Shown here piece by piece: positions 25,601 to 34,600 of a stretch of 53,372 bases of DNA (positions are counted from its first letter, which is position 1; each line of letters starts with the position of its first letter). Source of the DNA: Deltaproteobacteria bacterium (GTDB lineage Bacteria; Myxococcota_A; UBA9042; PHBI01; JACKFB01); NCBI GenBank assembly GCA_020632695.1, contig JACKFB010000025.1, positions 1 through 53,372 on the forward strand. Reading direction: 5' to 3'. The translations under genes and the position numbers were made by a program. The notes beneath the pieces were generated by a model. That model saw only the letters and a program-made list of their open reading frames with translations, was not told the DNA's origin and did no database searches.

Positions 25601-28600
25601 AACACCTCCGCCACCGTGAGCGCCGCCACCAACGACCCGGACGGCACCACGGGCAGCGGCCCCATCACCACCAACGTGGTCCGGGTCAGCGACATGGGCG
25701 TCTCGGTGGGCGACAGCGTCGACCCGGTCAGCGCCGGACAGACCGTCGACTACACGGTCAGCGTCACCAACGGGGGGCCCTCGGACGCCGCCTCGGTGGT
25801 CGCCACGTTCAAGCCGCCGGGCGGCGCCACCACCGTGACCACCGTGCCACCGGGCTGCGTCTTCGCGGCGGTGCCCGGTCGGTACGAATGCGCGGTCGGC
25901 ACCGTCGTGGCGGGCGGCTCGGCCTCCCGCGTCTTCACCGTCTCCGTCCCGGCGGCCACCGCCAACGGGACCGCGCTCATCGTCCAGGCGACCGTCGCCT
26001 CCGACTCCACCGAGGGAGGCCCCGGCGACGAGTCGGACTCCGAGGGCACCACGGTCCAGACCGGAGCCGACCTGGCGACGACCATCACGCCGGACGTGGC
26101 GCTGACCCTCCCCGGCGGGACCATCGTCTACACGGTCCATGTGAGCAACAGCGGGCCTTCGAACGCCTCCGCGGCCACCGTGAAGGTCACCCTGGGCGCG
26201 CAGCTCGTCTACGACTCGGACACCGGCGGCTGCACCTTCGGCGCGGGCGGCTACAACTGCGCCCTCGGCACCTTGAGCTCACCCACCGGCTCGGCCAGCT
26301 TCACCCTCACCGCCCACGCGGGCCCGGGCGCCAACGGGACGGTGACGGCCACGGCGGTCGCCAGCTCCAGCACGCCCGACCCGTCGCTGGTCAACAACAC
26401 GAAGGTCGCGACGGTGCCGGTCAATCAGCCGCCGGTGGCCGTCGACGACTCGCTGCCCGCGACCGAGGACACTCCGAAGAACTTCACCGCCGCAAACCTG
26501 CTGGCCAACGACTCCGACCCCGACGACACGCCGACCGTGGCGTCGGTCGGCGCGCCCTCGGTGGGCGCCATCGTCGACAACGGCGGCGGCAGCTACACCT
26601 ACAACCCGCCGCAGCACTTCAACGGCAACGTCACCTTCACCTACACCATCACCGACGGGCGCGGCGGCACGGCGCAGGCGACCGTGACCCTGGTGGTCGC
26701 CAAGGTCAACGATCCTCCGGTGGCCGTCGCGGACAACGGCGGCAACACCAACGAGGACACGGCGATCACGCTCACGGCGGCGACCCTGCTGGCCAACGAC
26801 ACCGATCCCGACCTGGCCGACGCGGTGCCCGACGTGCTCTCGGTGCTCTCGGCCCAAGCACCCCAGCACGGCACCGTGGTCAAGAACCCCAACGGCAGCG
26901 TCACCTTCACGCCGACGCTGAACTACCATGGCCCGGCGAGCTTCACGTACACCATCGAGGACCTCGCCCACGTCACCTCGACCGCGACCGTGAACCTGAC
27001 CGTGGTGGCCCAGAACGACCCGCCCGTGGCGGTCGATGACGCCGGCGACACCTACCAGGGCACGCCGGTGGACATCCTGGTGCTCGGCAACGACTCCGAC
27101 GTCGACACGGCCGTGGACGGCGACGACCTCATCGTCTCGAGCGTGACCCAGCCGGCCGGCGGCACGGTGATCATCTCCGCGGACCAGAAGAAGGTCACCT
27201 TCCAGCGCACCGGCCTCTTCTTCGGCGTCACCAGCTTCCTCTACACGGTGTCGGACCAGAAGGGCGGCACCGACCAGGCGACGGTCACCGTCACGGTGCG
27301 CGCCTGCGGCGACGGCGTGCGCACCGACTCCGACGGCGAGCACTGCGACGACGGCGGCACCGCGGCGCTGGACGGCTGCTCGAGCACCTGCACCCTCGAG
27401 ACCGGCTACACCTGCAGCGGCGTGGCGCCGACCGCCTGCGTGGCCACCTGCGGCACGGCGCACACCTTCGCGTCCACCGGCGAGGACTTCGTCGTCTCCG
27501 GCGGAGCGCCGGGTGCCTTCAGCTACGGCGCCAGCGCCTTCGGTGGCGGCCCCGGCTTCGAGACGGCGCTGGGCTCCAACCTGCCCGCCTCGGCGGTCGA
27601 CACCCGCATCGCCCGCCGGGTGAAGATCCCGACGGTCGCCGACGCCCCCCAGCCGCGGCTCACCGTGCGCTACAAGCTCTCGGGCGACGGCAGCGCCGAC
27701 TGCATGCGGGTCTACGTCACGCCCACGGCCGACATCTCGGCCGCCACGCCGCTGGTCCAGACCTGCGTCCCCACCCCCACGGTCACCGACCTCCCCATCG
27801 ACGTCAGCGCCTCGGCGGGCCAGATCCGCTACGTGACGATCCGCTTCGTCACCAACGCCAGCAACAACGCCTTCCCCGGCCTCTACGTGGGCGGCGTCAC
27901 GGTGGGCAGCGACGTCGACGACGACGGCCTGCGCGAGCTGCAGACCCAGGCGGGCTGCGACCCCTGCATCGACGTCGACGAGGACGGCTTCGGCAGCGCC
28001 CTCTCGGTGGTGCCCTCGTCCTGCCCCAACGGTGCCTCCGTCGACTGCAACGACGACCTGGCGGCCATCCGCCCCGACGCCGCCGAGATCTGCACCGGCG
28101 CCGTCGACGACGACTGCGACGGCCAGACGGATCTCGTCGACTCCGAGTGCCAGGAGGACTGCGCCGACGGCGTCGACGACAACTCCGACGGCAACACCGA
28201 CTGCGCCGACCTGACCTGCGCCGCCGACGCCTTCTGCCAGCCCTGCAGCACCGACTGGACCTTCGAGCACGGCCCGGCCACCTGGTTCACCGACAACGGC
28301 GCCTCCGACCTGTGGCAATACGTCCCGGCGTCCGGCGAGTGGCGCACCGCGGGCACCGGCCAGGTGGCCTCCTTCCCGAACCCGGCCAGCGGGACGCCCG
28401 GCGGCGTCTACGTCGCGCGCCTCCACGTCCTGACCTCGGTCCCGGCGGCCGCGGTCGGCGGCCCCAAGCCGACGCTCTCGGTCACCTACCGCCACGCCGG
28501 CGACGCCAACCCCGGCACCGACAAGCTGATGGTGTGCATCAACCAGCCCACCTGCCGCTTCTCGACCGTCGGCGCCGTGACCCTGGCCTCGACACCGGGC

Positions 28601-31600
28601 GCCTTCACCACGGGCACGGTGGACCTCACCGCCTACGCCGGCCAGGACATCCAGGTCACCATCCTCTACGACACGGTCGACGCGGCCGACAACGCCAACG
28701 ACGGCGCCCGCATCACGCGCGTGGCCCTGGCCAGCGACGTGGACCAGGACGGCCAGCTCGAGGGCGCCGACCCGAGCTGCGACCCCTGCTGGGACGCCGA
28801 CGGCGACGGCTACGGAGACCCGCGCAGCCCCGACCCGAGCCAGTGCTCGCTGGGCGGCGACGACTGCCGGGACGACGCCAGCATCGGCTTCTTCGTCAAC
28901 CCCGGCGCGGCCGAGGACAAGGCCATCCCGGGCGTCTGCGCCGACGCCATCGACAACGACTGCAACGGTCAGACCGACGGCGGCGACCCGGGCTGCGGCA
29001 GCGAGGACTGCGCCAACGGCGTCGACGACAACGGCGACCTGGCCGCCGACTGCGCCGACGCCCAGTGCGCCGGCGACCTCTTCTGCGGGGCCTGCGGCAA
29101 GACCTTCACCTTCGCCAGCGGCGGCGGCGGCTGGGTGCCCGAGGGCCCGCTCTTCGAGACCGGCTTCAACACGGCGCGCGCGGCGCGAGGCTGGGAGACG
29201 GTGCTCAACGGCAACGTCGACACGGCCGGCACCGGCCAGCTCCGCGGCTGGCTGCGGCGCACGGTGGACATCCCGACCGGGCTGCTGGCGCCGGAGATCA
29301 CCATCACCTATCTGCTGGCCGGCCAGCCGACGACCACCAAGGACATCTTCGGCGTCTGCTTCGACACGGCCAACGCCAACTGCGACGCGGCCCACCCGGA
29401 GAACCAGCAGTTCTCCACGGGACAGAACACGCCCACCATCCACCCGCTGGTCGAGAACGCCGCCAGCGGCTACGACCGCCTGCACCTGCCCGTGCCGACG
29501 TCGGCGGTGGGCGGCCCGCTGACCGTCGTGATCTTCTACGACACCGTCGACGGCACCGCGAACGCCAACGCGGGCCTCTTCATCGAGCGGGTGGCCGTGC
29601 AGAGCGACGTCGACCGCGACGGGCTCTCCGAGTCCTCGGGCGGGAGCTGCGACCACTGCGTCGACGTGGACCAGGACGGCTTCGGCGACGCCACGCGGCC
29701 GGCCCCCTTCAACGACCTGTCCCAGTGCGCCCAGAGCGAGGCCGACTGCCTGGACACCGATCCGGTCACCCACCCGGCCCAGCCGGAGGTGTGCGGCGCG
29801 GGCGGCGGCACGGCCGACAACAACTGCAACGGGCTCGGCGACCTGGAAGAGCCGCTGTGCAGCGTGTGCGGCGACGGCGTCATCGGCGCCGGCGAGAGCT
29901 GCGACGACGGCGACATCGTTCCGGGCGACGGCTGCTCGGCCGACTGCGCGCTGGAGTCCGGCGCCCTGCACCTGACGGAGCTCCACCTGCCCAAGCCCAA
30001 CGGCAACGCCGCCGAGCAGTGGATCGAGATCTACAACGCCTCCACCGGCGCGGTGGACGTGGGCCTGCTCGGGCTCCAGGTCACCAACCTCTTCGGCGTC
30101 AGCGTCGACGTGTCCGACCCCGCCGACTGCACCATCCTCACCGGCACCGAGGTGCCCGCGGGCGGCTTCTTCGTCATCGCCTTCGGGCCGGAGCTCGGCG
30201 CCGACAACGTGCTGCCCGACGCGACCTGCTCCTCGGATCTCCAGCTCTCGCTGACCAACGAGCGGGTCACCCTGTCCGACGGCGGCGGCTCGCTCATCGA
30301 CGTGGTGGACCTCCGCGCCGGCTTCGGCTGCGAGCTGGCCCAGACCGACACCGACGGCGTCGGGCGCTCGCTGATGCTCATCGACCAGCCGGTGGCCGGC
30401 GTGCCCTTCGGCAGCAAGAGCTCCGGCGCCGCGTGGTGCCTCGCCGGACCGGCCCAGGACTACTCGAACTCGGGCAAGCACCGGGGCACCCCGCACGCCT
30501 TCGGGCCCTGCGCCGAGTTCGCCTGCGACGGCGTCGACGACGACTGCGACGGCCAGACCGACCAGGACCTCACCGACACCGACCACGACGACGTCTGCGA
30601 CGCCCAGGACTGCGAGCCGAACGACCAGCGCTGCAGCACCGACTGCAGCGACCTCGACGAGGACAACGTCCCCGACTGCCGCGACGGCTGCATCGACAAG
30701 GACCAGGACGGCTACGGCACCACCTCGCCGCTGCTGCCGCCGGGCGAGGCCACCTGCCTCGACGTGGACTGCGACGACAGCCGCGACTTCGTGCACCCCG
30801 ACGCCGTCGAGGGTGCCGCGGACGGGGCGACCTGCGGGGACGGGCTCGACAACGACTGCGACGGTCACCTCGACTGCTCCGACGGGCCCTGCGCGACGGC
30901 CGCCGTCTGCGACGCCGAGATCTGCGAGCGCGCGGCGCCCATCGCCTGCGGTGAGACCGTGGTCCTGGCGCCCACCCAGGACGACTTCGCCTGCGGCTCG
31001 GCGGGCGGGCGCGACGGGGTGCTGCGCTTCACCCCGGATCTCTCCGAGACCGTCACCATCACCGTCACCAACCAGGGCACCGGCCGCTACAGCGCCAGCG
31101 TGCTCGGCAGCTCCTGCACCACCGGCTCCTGCGCCGGCGTCACCTCGTCCATCGCCACCGGCTGCTCGTCGGGCGGCGTGGGCACGCTGGCGGTGACCGG
31201 CGGGCAGGACGTGTTCCTGGTGCTGGACGCGGTCGGCGCCTGCGCCGAGGGCCCCGGCACCGACGTCGCCGTGAAGGTGACCTGCGGCGAGATCTGCGGC
31301 TCGGGCATCGACGAGGACCAGGACGGCCTCACCGACTGCGACGACCCGCAATGCGTGACCAGCCTGGCCTGCGTCGACGCGGACTTCGACAGCGACGGCG
31401 CCACCAACGGCGATGAGGTGCTCTGCGGCACCAACGCCCTGGACTTCGACGACGAGCCCACCGCCGACCAGGTGGCCGACCCCGACCACGACGACGACAT
31501 CAACTGCGTCGACGGCGACGACGACGGCGACGGGCTGGCCGATGTGGACGAGGCGGCGCTCTGCCCGCTGGACCCGAACGCGAAGAACGACGCGACCATC

Positions 31601-34600
31601 CACCCGGGCGCGGCGAAGAACTGCTCGAACCCCGCGGTCATCGACGCCGACTGCAACGGCGTGCCCGACCTGGCCGAGGACGCCTGCGGCGGCAAGGAGG
31701 TGAAGTGCGGCAACGCCGTGGACGACGACACCGACGGCCTGCTGGACTGCTTCGATCCGGACTGCATCGCCGCGTCGGCCTGTCGCTTCCAGGACTTCGA
31801 CGCCGACATGGTGGGCAACGGCTTCGAGATCGACTGCGGCAGCGACCCGCTGAACCCCAACGACACGCCCGCGCCGGGACAGGCCGACGACGTCGACCAG
31901 GACGACAAGCCGAACTGCGTGGACACCGACGACGACGGCGACTTCTTCAGCGACGTGCAGGAGCTGATCTGCGGCAGCGACCCGCTGGACGGGACCAAGG
32001 TGCCGCTGGACACCGACAACGACACCCAGTGCGACGCCATCGACACCGATGACGACGATGACGGCTACAACGACACGCTGGAGGCCACCTGCGGGTCGAG
32101 CGGCGTCGACGCGACCGAGACGCCGGTCGACGCGGCCCACGACCTGGACGGCGACGGCATCTGCGACCCGCTCGACGGCGACGTCGACGGGGACGATTGG
32201 ACCAACTCCCTCGAGGAGCTGTGCGGCACCGACGCGTCGAACCCGGCGTCGAACCCGACCGACTCGGGGCTGGACGTGGACGGCGACGGCGTGTGCGACG
32301 CGCTGGACACCGACGACGACGGCGACGGCTGGAGCGACGCCGACGAGAACCTGTGCGGCACCGACCCCAACGACCCGCTGGATCTGCCGCCCGACCTGGA
32401 CGACAACGGCCAGTGCGACGTGCTGGACCAGGACAGCGACGGCGACGGGTGGTCGAACGCGGCCGAGAGCCTGTGCGGCACCGACCCCGCCGTCTTCGAG
32501 TCCAACCCGACGGTGTTCGGGCAGGACCTGGACGACGACCTCATCTGCGACGCGGTCGACAGCGACGACGACGGCGACGACTGGCTGGATGCCATCGAGG
32601 TGCAGTGCAACACCAACCCGGCTGACGTCAACAGCGTCCCGGTGGACACGGACCTCGACGGGCAGTGCGACGCGGTGGACGGGGACGACGACGACGACGG
32701 CTGGCTCGACGGCACCGAGCTGCTCTGCGGCACCGACCCGCTCGACGCCGCCGACACGCCGGTGGACCTCGACGGCGACGGCCTGTGCGACGCCATCGAC
32801 CCCGACGGCGACCCCGACGACGACGGGTGGTCCACGGCCGCCGAGCTCTTCTGCGGGACCGACCCCAAGGATCCCCAGTCGACGCCCGGCGACGTGGACA
32901 GCGATCTGATCTGCGACAGCCGGGACCCCGACATCGACGGCGACGGTTGGGACAACGCGCTGGAGCCGCCGTGTGGCGCCGATCCCATGGACCCGCTGAG
33001 CACGCCGGTGGACACCGACGGTGACTCGATCTGCGACGCCAACGACCAGGACGACGACGGCGACGGCTCGCCCGACACCCAGGAGCTGGCCTGCAACACC
33101 GATCCCAAGGACAAGCTCTCCAAGCCGCTCGAGATCGACCTGGTCGACACCGACGGCGACGGCCTGTCGAACTGCGTGGACGAGGACGACGACGACGACG
33201 GGCTCTCCGATGCGGCGGAGGCGTCGCTGGGCAGCAACCCGCGCGTCAAGGACTCCGACGCCGACGGGCTGGAGGATGGCGAGGAGGACGCCAACCACGA
33301 CGGCGTGACGCAGTCCAACGAGACCTCGCCGATCAAGCCGGACACCGACGGGGACGGTCTCGACGACCTCTTCGAGGCGACGAGCTGCTATCCGGTGCCC
33401 GAGGGCGACTGCGAGCCGACCCTGGGGTGGCTGTCCGACACCGACACCGACGGGCTGCAGGACGGGGCCGAGGACGCGAACCACAACGGGATCGTCGACC
33501 CGGGCGAGACCAACCCGGTGCTGGCCAACTCGGACGGTGACCTGAGCTTCGACGGGACGCCCGCCGACGACGGCTTCGAGGTGGGCTGCAAGACGAACCC
33601 GCTCGATCCGAAGTCGGCGCCGGTGGACCGCAACGTCGACGGCATCTGCGACGGCAGCCAGGTGGACTCCGACGGCGACGGGGTGCCGGACGGCGTCGAG
33701 AACTTCTGCGGCTTCGACCCCAAGTCCAACGAGTCGACACCGAGCTTCGCCGACCTGGCCGATCTCGACGGCGACGGCGCCATCAACTGCGCCGACGCGG
33801 ACGACGACAACGACGGCTTCGTCGACCTCGACGAGCTGGCCTGCGGCACCGACCCGCGCAACGAGGACAGCGCCCCCGACGCGGACGGGGTCGCCGACTT
33901 CGACGGGGACGACCTGCTGAACTGTGCCGATCCAGACGACGACGGCGACGGGTTGTCCGACGTGGCCGAGCTGGCCGACGGCACCGACCCGCGCGACGCC
34001 GACAGCGACGACGACGGGCTGCCCGACGGCCAGGAGGCCAGCCTGGGCACCGACCCGAACAACCGCGACACCGACGGCGACGGGGTGGCCGACGGCACCG
34101 AGTTCGGGCTGACCACACCGACCGCGGACACCGATCTCGGCATCTTCCAGCCCGACCTGGATCCCTCGACGACGACGGATCCCAAGGACCCGGACGACGA
34201 CGGCGACGGCCTCTGCGACGGCCCGCAGAGCGTGCGGAGCATCTGCGAGCCGGGCGAGGACCTGAACGCGAACGGGCGCGTCGACGAGGGTGAGACGAAC
34301 CCGCTCGACCCCAGCGACGGGCTGGTGGACACCGACGGGGACGGGCTCAGCGACCGGCTGGAGCGGGAGCTGGGGACCGACCCGCGGCTGCCCGACACCG
34401 ACGGCGACGGCCTGACCGACCTGCAGGAGGTCGAGGGCGTGCTGAGCTTCGCGCCCACCGACCCCCTCGACCCGGACACGGACGCGGGCGGCGTGCCCGA
34501 CGGCATCGAGGTCGACAACGGCACCGATCCCAACGAGCCCGGCGACGACTTCTCGGTGGCCGATGTGCGCGGTGAGAACTTCGTGGGCTGCGGGGCGGCC

